Below, one piece after another: positions 31,800 to 41,134 of a DNA stretch of 64,000 nucleotides (within the stretch, counting starts at the first letter, position 1; each line of letters starts with the position of its first letter). Source of the stretch: Heracleum sosnowskyi (taxonomy: Eukaryota > Streptophyta > Magnoliopsida > Apiales > Apiaceae); the NCBI GenBank assembly GCA_030848705.1, contig JAUIZM010000013.1:1240001-1304000 (forward strand), in the 5' to 3' direction. The notes below the pieces were generated by a model. That model was given only the letters and a program-made list of their open reading frames with translations, was not told the DNA's origin and searched no databases. A program made the translations under genes and the position numbers.

Positions 31800-33203
31800 A
31801 GATACGGGTTAGACTCAAAATTTATACATGTTTAATTCTTGTTGCTCATGATTTCTTGCATGTGTTAACTGTTATGAGTACCAGTGTGATAAACTCTGTT
31901 GGTTAAATTCTGATGTTAGTCTCTGTTAGTCATAAACTGTTGGTCATACTTTGAATGTTACAGATTAATGCTATTCTCTGATTGTAATTTTGTCTGGAAC
32001 ATAAGGACCAATGAAGAAATTTGTATGAAGCATAATTCTCAGTAAGTAACTGTGAATCCTTAAGAGTTGTATAGACTCTGATCTCAAAAATGTGCAGTAA
32101 GCTAACACAGCATGATACTGTCTCAATATTTATAGCATCTCTTAGTTTATTGATCCTATACACTGAGTCTGTATTAGCTGTTTGCATTTTCTCTCATAAG
32201 TTAATTATATTTACTGATGAAAAGTCTAAACTCTGATTATTAATTTCAAATAATTCACCCTCAAATTCAAAAGATGCCAAACAGAGCACAAATTCCTTTG
32301 AGATCATGTTGTGCCTAGGACGATCCAGGAACTTATTGTATGAAATAAGGGCTAAAATCTTTGATTTTTGGTGACTAGTGCCAACCACTGATTACTGGAA
32401 AAATAAAAAAATAAAAAAAAAAAAAAAATATATATATTGAAAAAAAAAAAATTAATAAAGGGGGTGAAAAATAAAAGACATATCCAAATGAAAGGATATC
32501 AGTAATACAGAGTTTAGATATAAAATCAGATTTTATGTTATACATGAGAGTTTAGGCAACCAGTTTTTACTACTTTAGATTGTGGATTTTATGCACTTTG
32601 AGATGGTCTCAATACTGATTTCGGTAAACTCTGCTACTACACACACATATTTTCACAACTGTACAGATTGAGAAAAGAGTTTATTGACAAAGAAGGACAA
32701 ATGGTAAACACTGATGTTTTGTGTGAAATACGCCGAGGTTACTTTATTTTAATCTCTGATGGTTAAAATAATTTTCTTGTCTCAGACAGTTTATGATTTT
32801 GGGTTTAGTCATTTGTTCTTAGGCAAAGTATGATTGAACAGAGAAAAGAAAGAGTTTGGTTGATAAGTACTGATAGTGATCAGTAGTACTGATGAGTATG
32901 TTAGTTTATTGTTTTAAGTGATATCATGTCTTTCACTTTACAATTACTAGGTAAAATTGATAATACTGAAAGTAAAGCAATAAAATGAGTCTTTTTCTTT
33001 AATTGATTCAAACTCTGTTACATTCAGTCAATTACATACTCATGCTTAGCTAATCTTTCTGGTACATACTAATCACTATGGTTACAAAAGAGAAGATCTA
33101 TTTAACCAGGACAAGTACTTGAATGCTATCCAACATCGAAGCAGAAGAGCTAGAGCCAGAAGCTATTGTGCTCTACTACTTCTGATGATAGCTACCCAGT
33201 TGC
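31800..33203. other. Element C spacer downstream of pol
   Basis: Non-coding on the plus strand. It has many AAACTCTG / CAGAGTTT motifs (for example near 31890, 32210-32240, 32508, 32630, 32750, 33010). A poly(A)-rich tract lies at 32398-32452, followed by a polypurine-like AAAGGGGGTGAAAAATAAAAG (32457-32477), which could be an accessory polypurine tract of the type known in Sireviruses. Confidence 0.5.
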
Positions 33204-33596
33204 TCATCTGGTCATTATACCATTTGGGATAGCTTGAAATCCTCCTAATGATGAATCATCATCATCATCTTCTCGGGATCTCTTTCTGCTTTGCAGCTTG
33301 CAGGATTGTAAGAAGAGGTTTTCTTTTGAACCCGACAAGAAACTCAGTTGAAAAAGCATCCAGCAGATCTCCATGGCATCTTCATCTGCGAGGATTGGTG
33401 CATCATATGGTCCTGGACGGAAGATGTATACATGAGGGTTGGAGAAAGGTCCTTCGGCTATTTCATCATCTACGATAAGGCCTTCATCATTCAAGAATGA
33501 GAGAACAAGAAACTCATCGATAAGATAGTTTTCTTGTTGCTGCCAGTTCATGTTCAAAAACTCTTCCACATCCATGAATTCGAAAGTCCCAGCCAT
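33204..33596 (-). CDS. Antisense ORF in element C (130 aa), function unknown
   Basis: A complete ORF opposite in direction to gag-pol and ORF2. The start context is CACCAAAATGGCT, a good plant initiation context. The protein is acidic (MDVEEFLNMNW, NDEGLIVDDEIAEG), has a basic cluster with acidic tail like a nuclear localisation signal (KLQSRKRSREDDDDDS) and lacks a signal peptide or membrane helix. A TATA-like TTTAAATACC on the minus strand at about 33656-33648 precedes the ATG by about 55-60 bp. The frame is not overlapped by a sense ORF, so it is not a coding shadow. Antisense extra ORFs are known in some plant LTR elements; I do not recognise this protein. A small nuclear regulator is only a guess. 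Confidence 0.55.
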   Translation of the reverse strand: MAGTFEFMDVEEFLNMNWQQQENYLIDEFLVLSFLNDEGLIVDDEIAEGPFSNPHVYIFRPGPYDAPILADEDAMEICWMLFQLSFLSGSKENLFLQSCKLQSRKRSREDDDDDSSLGGFQAIPNGIMTR

Positions 33597-34126
33597 TTTG
33601 GTGTATAGTAAGTTTAAGATATGAAGCCTGTTTGTTACATTGCTTTGGTATTTAAAGCATTCAAACAGGGTATCTGAAAGGTTTTTCTTGGAGATTGAAA
33701 GGTTTTTGAAGCTTTTGGAAACAGTAACGTGCGGAGTTCCAAGACAGTCATTATTATACTGACTGTTGAGTTGCTTTGTACTTCGTTATTGTATTTCTGA
33801 GAGATTAAAATTGATAATTTTATTATTATTGATTTTTATTAAAGTGGATATTTTGAGCGTTTTATGTGTTGCCAGGTGTCTAAATGTTTGCACGATTGCA
33901 CGTGTGTATTGGATACAACTGTCAGCGTATGCACGTTTGACATCTGTCCCACTCACACACGTTTCAAGGACGCTTGCTGTGTATCGTGATCTTTTCAGTT
34001 ATTATTTAAATACACTACACATAAACGGTTCAATCTTTTACGAACCTTAACTCTTCATACGCTTTTTCACAAACACCTTTCTACACTTAAACTTTGCTGT
34101 CTTTCGCATCAATTCAGAATCTTCTA
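33597..34126. promoter_or_regulatory. Putative bidirectional promoter between antisense ORF and ORF2 of element C
   Basis: 530 bp separate two head-to-head ORFs. For ORF2, TATTTAAATACAC at 34003-34015 lies about 115 bp before its ATG (34127). For the antisense ORF, TTTAAATACC lies on the minus strand at about 33656-33648. A perfect G-box core CACGTG is at 33899-33904, with further ACGT-type cores nearby (CACGTTTG, CACACGTTT). No long ORF on either strand looks real; the 94-codon frame at 33766-34050 has no motif and spans the TATA box. Confidence 0.5.
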
Positions 34127-37100
34127 ATGGCAACCACAGCTTTTGTTTCGTCTGGATTAGAGTTCGTTCCAAACAACTATACTGCACCACTAAACACTGC
34201 AAACGCACCAGAGGCATTTCATATGATTCAAGAGTTTCTTGCTCAGTCAGCGATTGGGCGTGCTTTGGTAGAACCTGAAAAACTTTCTGGTTCACAGATA
34301 AAGGCGTTCTGGGAAACAGGAATGTATGATGATGGTGGTGAGACAGGCAACCCATCGATTATTTTTGAATATGAAGATACAGAGTATGTAATAACTGCTG
34401 GAACCATTCGCGCTGCAATGGGGTTTCCTGAATTTTCTTCGTATACAATTGGAATGGGTGATGAGGATTTGATAAGAATGATGCAAGAGATTGGGTATTC
34501 TGGACCCTTGTCGAAGATTGGACAGCTCAAACGACCATTCTTAAGGAAGGAGTGGAGCTTCTTCTTTGATTGCATCACAAGGACTTTTAGCAAGAAATGC
34601 ACAAACTGGGATGCTATTCCCACAGACAGTCTGCAAATCGGGTATTCTCTTTTATTCGATAATCATTTTGATTTTGCACGACTTGTTTTGAATAATCTAG
34701 GAGACAAAATGACAGAGAATAGAGGAGTAGTCTATTTCTCTAGATTCTGTCAGACTTTGTTCTCTTACTGTGTTGAAGGAGTAGAAGTAGGTGAAGAAGA
34801 TGTTTCTTGTTTTAAATTACATAAGAGAATATTTTCTGATCTTATTAATAAAGATGTTAAGAAAGGGGTTGTTGGAGACTTGTTGCTACCTCAATCTGTG
34901 CAACAGTTTTTAAATGCTCAAGTCAATCCACCAACACAAGCTTCTTCTCAACCTGAGCCTCTACAACAAGAACTGCCTCCTTCAACTTCTGTTAAACCTA
35001 AAAGGGGTGGTAGGACTAAGAATGTTGGTACTAAACCTGCTAGGGTTGCTAAGTCAAATGCTGAAGCTGGGGTATCAAGAACTGAAGAGATGCCTCAGAG
35101 AAAAAGAATGAAGAAAAAGAGAGCTCAAAGAGCAAAGTCTGTTGCTGCTGATTCTGTTGCAGAATCAGAAACTGAAACTGATGAAGAAAATCCTCATCAG
35201 AGAAAGAGAAGACAAGTTGCTGAATATCTTTTTGCTGATATCATTGCCAATATGGACAAAGTTCCTGAGGAAACTGAAGCTCCTGAAGCTTTTGTTCAGG
35301 AGGAAGCTGCAAATCCAGAAGCTGTCAATCAAGACAGGCTAAATACTGATGATATTGAAATGGATTTTGATAGAGAAGCTCCTACATCAAAGGCTAATGA
35401 TGTAGTTGAGGAAGCTGCTGCTCATTCTGACAGCAGAATTTTTGATCTTGAAGAAAATGTAAGAGAAGCTGATCAAGCTACTACAGAATTGGTAGAAACT
35501 ATTGCTTCCCACACAGAAATCATTTCTCTTGATTTTGAGAAAGGTGAGGAAGTTGATCAGATTAGAATTGATCATCCTACAGAAGCTGTTGCTGTACCTG
35601 CTGATGCAACAGAGAATGTTCCTGTAGCAGCAGAGTTTGTTGCAAACTCTGAAGATGCTCTTGTTCTTGAAGCTCTACAACAATCAGTTGTTGAGATTGT
35701 TCAGCGAGAAGCAGAGGTAATTGCTAAAGCAAACTCTGATATTCCTGAAACTGTTGCAGAGAAAGTTAATGATGAAGCTGCACAGTTAGAACATGAAATC
35801 ACTGCTGAACATGTTCCTGAAGAGATTGCAAGAGAGGATGACAATGTTAATGCTAGTCCTGCTCATTCACCTTCACACATATCTGACATTCAAGCCAACT
35901 CTGATGAAGAAAGAGAGTTCAATCGGGCTACTGAAAAACATTTTCAAGATATGTACTTCGAGAACTGGACAGCAGCAGATTGTATTTTCACTTCACAAAG
36001 GGCTGCTGATTTAACTGCTAACTCTGTTAAAGAGATTAAAAATCCTGAACTTCTCAGTCATTTCAAAGCAACTGTTGTTCAAATCAAATCATTAAACAAT
36101 CGTTTTGATGCTTCTGATAAGGTGATTGAAGGGTTAAGGAATGATATAGCTACAAGAGAGCTTACACAGCAGAAGGACAAATCTCTATACATCTCTTTGT
36201 GTAAAGAGCAAAAGACTTTAAATTCTAGATTGTCGAAAGTTGAGGAGAATCAGACTGCTATGTCTGCTCAACTAACTTCAATTTCTAATGCTCTGGAGTT
36301 GCTGACATCAGTACTACTTTCTGATGATGTCAAAAAGGGGGAGAGTGTACCAAGTGACAAATGCAAAGACACTCAAGCTCTGAGACGGAGGGATGATGGT
36401 AATGATGGTGGAAGCAAGGGAGGTGAATCTGAAAAGAGTTTAGGCTTAAGATCATCAAGATCGAGATCAAACTCTGAGAGAAGATCAAACTCTGGTAAGG
36501 GAAAAGTAATTTCTGCCAGTGGTTCAAGGCTCAAAAGTTTGATAAACACTGATAAGCCTAGCACTGATGAAGAAGTTGCTGCTAAATTATTTATAGCAGA
36601 ACATGGAAAAGATGTTACAATTGAAGATATCCAAGCTGAAGAGCAAATGCTTGCTGAAGAACACAGGAAGAATCTTGAAGCTGGGATATACAAAAAGAAA
36701 GAAATCAAGGCTCCTAGAAAGAAAGAAACTGGAATTATTATTAAAGAAAATACTCAACAGAGTATACAATACACCAGGAGGCCTATGATTAGAAACTCTG
36801 ATAAGGGTAAAGGCAAAATGATTGAAGAGCCTAACCTGAAGGAGAAAGAATATTCAACCTCTGACATTGCTCAAGTTGAAACAAGATTACCAAAATCAAC
36901 CTCTGACGCTGCTCAAGTTGATGATACTATTGAAGTTAAGCCAGCCTCTGACAAGGCTCAAGCTGTGCAAACTCAGCTAGCTCCACAACTCCAAGGTATT
37001 TTTAGAAGACCTGTACTATCTGAAGCTCTGACACTTCAACCTGTGGATTTCTCTCAAACCAGGACTGTACTTGGAAAAGAAACTTTTGATAAAGCTGGTT

Positions 37101-37753
37101 TAGGTTCACATAGGGAGAAGAGAATAAACAACAGATCTGGAGATCAATCATCATTGGCAGTATCTGGCATTATTACTCAAGAGAATCTTGATATGCTAGA
37201 CTCTGTTCAGTTGATATTTCACAAGGGTTTGAAGAAAGATTTTCTGTTGTATTTTATGAATGATGGAAGAGTTTACAGAGTTGCAGAGTCTGATATAGAT
37301 CTCAAATCTTATCAAGAATTGGAGTATGTTCTGTACTTGTTAAAAGTCAAAAACAGAAACACTCACAATGCTGCTACATTTATCAGACAAAAGATGCAAA
37401 GATCTAAGGTGATGCTTGGAGGAGGAGTTTCAAAGGTATACATTCCTAAGTATAGAGATGCTTATGGAAATGTTATAGAAATGAAGAGAAACAGTGCAAG
37501 ACTAAGGACTGATCTGGGAGTTAAAGTCTTAGAATTCAATCTAGAATCTGATAAAGCACATTTTATTAGGCTAGGGAATGAGATGAGGAAGAATTCCATC
37601 TATTCTCTGAGAGCTGCTATTTATCAGACTGGTGAATCTGATCCAGAACTCAAGGAACTGAAAGAAATCATGATTGAAGAGCTGGAAAAGGCTGAAAGAA
37701 GACTTCTAATTGATTATCTCAGGACAGTGCCTGATATTCAAGAAATCAAATAA
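34127..37753 (+). CDS. Element C ORF2 (Sirevirus-type extra ORF, 1208 aa)
   Basis: Starts at ATGGCAACC (34127); an in-frame CTG further upstream is not needed. The N-terminal ~230 residues form a folded-looking domain (IRAAMGFPEFSSYTIG, RPFLRKEWSFFFD, GYSLLFDNHFDFARLVL) shared with ORF2 of element B. Then comes a lysine/arginine-rich stretch (QRKRMKKKRAQRAKS), a long acidic alanine/glutamate-rich region, a probable coiled coil (about residues 640-730, IKSLNNRFDASDKVIEGLR), a serine/arginine-rich part (LRSSRSRSNSERRSNSGKGK) and a more ordered C-terminus. No signal peptide or membrane helix is visible, so the label envelope-like is not supported here. Role unknown. It is intact, between pol and the 3' LTR, as in Sireviruses. 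Confidence 0.85.
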   Translation: MATTAFVSSGLEFVPNNYTAPLNTANAPEAFHMIQEFLAQSAIGRALVEPEKLSGSQIKAFWETGMYDDGGETGNPSIIFEYEDTEYVITAGTIRAAMGFPEFSSYTIGMGDEDLIRMMQEIGYSGPLSKIGQLKRPFLRKEWSFFFDCITRTFSKKCTNWDAIPTDSLQIGYSLLFDNHFDFARLVLNNLGDKMTENRGVVYFSRFCQTLFSYCVEGVEVGEEDVSCFKLHKRIFSDLINKDVKKGVVGDLLLPQSVQQFLNAQVNPPTQASSQPEPLQQELPPSTSVKPKRGGRTKNVGTKPARVAKSNAEAGVSRTEEMPQRKRMKKKRAQRAKSVAADSVAESETETDEENPHQRKRRQVAEYLFADIIANMDKVPEETEAPEAFVQEEAANPEAVNQDRLNTDDIEMDFDREAPTSKANDVVEEAAAHSDSRIFDLEENVREADQATTELVETIASHTEIISLDFEKGEEVDQIRIDHPTEAVAVPADATENVPVAAEFVANSEDALVLEALQQSVVEIVQREAEVIAKANSDIPETVAEKVNDEAAQLEHEITAEHVPEEIAREDDNVNASPAHSPSHISDIQANSDEEREFNRATEKHFQDMYFENWTAADCIFTSQRAADLTANSVKEIKNPELLSHFKATVVQIKSLNNRFDASDKVIEGLRNDIATRELTQQKDKSLYISLCKEQKTLNSRLSKVEENQTAMSAQLTSISNALELLTSVLLSDDVKKGESVPSDKCKDTQALRRRDDGNDGGSKGGESEKSLGLRSSRSRSNSERRSNSGKGKVISASGSRLKSLINTDKPSTDEEVAAKLFIAEHGKDVTIEDIQAEEQMLAEEHRKNLEAGIYKKKEIKAPRKKETGIIIKENTQQSIQYTRRPMIRNSDKGKGKMIEEPNLKEKEYSTSDIAQVETRLPKSTSDAAQVDDTIEVKPASDKAQAVQTQLAPQLQGIFRRPVLSEALTLQPVDFSQTRTVLGKETFDKAGLGSHREKRINNRSGDQSSLAVSGIITQENLDMLDSVQLIFHKGLKKDFLLYFMNDGRVYRVAESDIDLKSYQELEYVLYLLKVKNRNTHNAATFIRQKMQRSKVMLGGGVSKVYIPKYRDAYGNVIEMKRNSARLRTDLGVKVLEFNLESDKAHFIRLGNEMRKNSIYSLRAAIYQTGESDPELKELKEIMIEELEKAERRLLIDYLRTVPDIQEIK

Positions 37754-37906
37754 AGTCTGACTGTAAGTTTTTAATATTTTCTATTCTAAGTCAAATTTAA
37801 ACTCTGTTTTAAATTAAACTCTGTTATATGTTAAACACTGCATTTGTTATATGTTTTGACATCATCAATTATATGTTTAACTTGTACATTTTATTATGAA
37901 CAAGTT
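37754..37906. other. Element C short spacer before polypurine tract
   Basis: Non-coding, with further AAACTCTG motifs (about 37799, 37818). Confidence 0.6.
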
Positions 37907-37915
37907 GGGGGAGAT
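37907..37915 (+). other. Element C polypurine tract
   Basis: GGGGGAGAT directly before the 3' LTR TGTTAG. It primes plus-strand DNA synthesis in LTR elements. Confidence 0.92.
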
Positions 37916-38462
37916 TGTTAGATATAATTGCTAATGTTTGTTTATCAGTGTTTAAGCAACAGGTACTGGTCAGAGTTTATCAGAAGCCGATCAGAGTTTA
38001 GTTAAACTCTGATAGGGTGAAGAGTTTAAAGGAAGCTAGTCAGAGTTTATTTAAAGTCTGACAAGGTGATAGTTGAATTAGCTGTCGGTGCAGAATTGAA
38101 GATTCTAGAAGCAATACATTCTGAAGATGGAAAGAAGCAGAATATATTGATACAGCTAAGGAAACAGGATAGAAGATAAGAAGCAATCCTTAATTGATAT
38201 GAATTGTATAGCTAACTTGTAGGAATATCAATTAGAGAAGGATTGTATGTAGCTGTGTACTATATAAACACAGATAGGTTATCCCTAGAAGGGACGCGAT
38301 CATTGAGATATTATTCTTGTAACCTAGAAGCTCTTTATGATTCATTAACATCATAAAGAGAGAAGCTGTTAATAAGATTACAGTTCTATTGATTCATAAA
38401 CAGTGTTATTAATTATTATTATTCTCATACATACTTGATTATATTGTGTATTCGGCCTAACA
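37916..38462 (+). repeat. Element C 3' LTR (547 bp)
   Basis: Same length as the 5' LTR and differing at one base by my reading. It ends GGCCTAACA and is followed by the TCTTT target duplication at 38463-38467. The match indicates a very recent insertion. Confidence 0.96.
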
Positions 38463-41123
38463 TCTTTTGATGGCCATCATGTGAGATTCCTTGGGATCAG
38501 ACTGGAACCTTGCACAAAGGCATGTGGCAAACATGATGTCTGGCCTACTAGCTGTGAGATAGAGTAGGGATCCAACCATTCCTCTATAGACCTTGATATC
38601 AACTCTCTTGCCTTTCTTGTCTTCATCCAGCTTGATTGCAGTAGACATAGGAGTTTTAGCTGGGGATGACTCTTCTAAACCATATTTCTTTAAAAGATCC
38701 TTGACATACTTAGATTGGTTTATAAAGATGCCATCCTCCCTTTGATGTACTTGCAGGCCTAGGAAGTAGGTTAACTCTCCCATCATACTCATCTCATATT
38801 TACTTTGCATCAACTTAGAGAACCTTTCACAGAGTTTTTCATTAGAAGAGCCAAAGATGATATCATCCACATAGATTTGAACAAGAATGATATCATTTCC
38901 ATGCTTCTTGAAGAATAGGGTTTTGTCTATTGTACCCCTAGTGAATTGATGCTCAAGAAGGAATTGAGATAGAGTTTCATACCAGGCTCTTGGTGCCTGT
39001 TTGAGTCCATAGAGTGCCTTGAGCAGTCTATACACAAAGTTTGGGAAGTCTTCACTTTCAAAGCCAGGTGGTTGAGACACATAAACTTCCTCAGCAAGAT
39101 CACCATTGAGAAATGCACTTTTCACATCCATTTGATACACCTTAAAATCTGAGTGAGCTGCAAAAGCCAGGAAGATTCTTATGGCTTCCAGTCTAGCTAC
39201 AGGTGCAAATGTCTCATCATAGTCAATGCCTTCTTGCTGACAATATCCTTTGGCAACCAGCCTTGCTTTGTTTCTAACTACCACTCCTTCTTCATCCATC
39301 TTGTTCCTGAACACCCATTTGGTGTCAATAACATTCTTTCCTTTTGGAGGTGGCACTAGTTCCCATACCTTGTTTTTCTCAAATTGATTCAACTCTTCTT
39401 GCATGGCAACAATCCAATCAGAATTCTTCAAAGCTTCTTCAATAAGTTTAGGTTCCTCTTGTGACAGAAAGCAGCTATACAGACATGTATTCATTGTTGC
39501 CCTTCTTGTTCTAACTCCCTCACTAGGATCTCCAATGATTTGATCCCTAGTGTGGGCTCTGTCCCATTTCCTTGTGTGCCCCTGTTCATTTCCTTGATCT
39601 GTTCCAATCTCATTTTGGTTGACAGTTGCATTCTCTTCTTCTCCCCCTGTGTTTGTGAATCCTTGCACAGGTGTTTGAAGAAGATTGTCAACTTCAAGAC
39701 TTTCATTTTCTAGAACAGTTTGAACAGGTGGTTCATCTTCACTTTCAGAATCCTCAAGATAACCCTGATTTTCAAATCTTAATGGCACACTGTCTTGATC
39801 ACTTGTTTTAAGTCCAGGAGTCTTCTTGTCATCAAAGGTAACATCCATGCTTTCCATGACTTTGTGTTGCTCAGGTACAAACACTCTGTATGCTGTCCTT
39901 TCCAGAGAGTATCCAATGAAGATACCTTCAAATGCTTTAGCATCAAACTTTCCAACATGCTCAGAGGTATCTTTCATCACAAAACACTTGCTTCCAAACA
40001 CATGCAGATGCTTGAAGGATGCTCTTTTTCCAGTCATTAATGAGTAAGGAGTTTTGCCAGACTTCTTATTGATCAATGTTCTATTCTGCACATAGCATGC
40101 TGTGTTAACAGCATCAGCCCAAAAGCTAGTAGGTAGCTTTGCATCCAACAGCATTGTCCTTGCAGCTTCAATGAGAGTTCTATTCTTTCTCTCAACTACT
40201 CCATTTTGTTGAGGTGTCCTAGGAGCTGAGAATTGTTGAGAAATTCCTTTATCTTTGCAAAACTCATACAATGTTGAATTTCTGAACTCAGTCCCATTAT
40301 CACTTCTCAAGGCAACTACAGAGGTACCAGTGCTTTGTGCTTCTCTATCAACTCTCTTGATATGCTCTATTATGACTTGAGGTGCTTCATCCTTGGAGAA
40401 TAGGAATTCCACCCAAGTATATCTTGAATAATCATCAACCATCACTAGAGCATATTTCTTTTTGGAAAGGGACATTACATTCACAGGGCCAAATAAGTCC
40501 ATGTGAATTAGTTGCAGAGGTTTTGAGTTTGTATTGAGCAACTTGTTCTTGTGACTTGATCTTTTAATCTTCCCTTTCTGACAAGCTTCACATGCTCCAT
40601 CTTGCACAAACTCCAAGGCAGGCAAATCCCTGATGAGTTCTCTCTTGGTTAGAGAGTTCATTGCCTGAACATTCAAGTGAGACAGTTTCTTGTGCCACAG
40701 CCAGAATTCCTCATTTGTGGCTTTTGTGTAGAAACAACAAATTTCTCCCTTATCTGCAGCCTTAAGATTAGCTACAAACAAGCTTCCTTTCTTCACACCA
40801 GTTAGAACAACTTCACCACTTTCCCTTTTTGAGATTGAACAAAGGTCTTCATCAAATTCCACTTTGAAGCCTCTGTTGGTAAACTGTCCAATACTCAAGA
40901 GATTATGCTTCAGTCCTTCAACAAATGCTACATCTTCAATAATGACATTTCCAGATTTAACACTGCCATATCCCATTGTATAACCAATGTTGTCATTTCC
41001 AAAGGTTACTGATGGGCCAGCCTTTTCCTCAAAATGTGATAGCAGGGCCATATCACCAGTCATGTGACTTGAGCATCCACTGTCCAAGATCCATATGACT
41101 CTTTTATTCCTGTTGCCCTGCAT
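38463..41123 (-). CDS. Element B pol, N-terminal part (protease, integrase, RT)
   Basis: Starts ATG 41123 in the -1 frame relative to gag. Protease WILDSGCSSHMTG is at about residue 12. Pre-integrase WHKKLSH...CEACQKGK follows, then integrase D-D-E (MDLFGP, SDNGTEF, VERKNRT). RT is full with KARLVAKGYCQQEGIDY, AFLNGDLAEEVYV and catalytic YVDD. The frame is open up to HMMAIKR, where element C is inserted; the remaining RNase H is at 26632-26079. It is very close to element C pol, so both belong to related Sirevirus-like lineages. It is open apart from the insertion. Confidence 0.92.
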
Positions 41124-41134
41124 TCACAAAGTGA

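Noticed and set aside
33766..34050. 94-codon ORF in element C
   Set aside because: It spans the putative TATA box and leader of ORF2 and shows no family features. More likely promoter sequence.
34127..37753. Envelope glycoprotein in element C
   Set aside because: The position matches env-like ORFs of Sireviruses, but no signal peptide or membrane helix is visible, so that function is not claimed.
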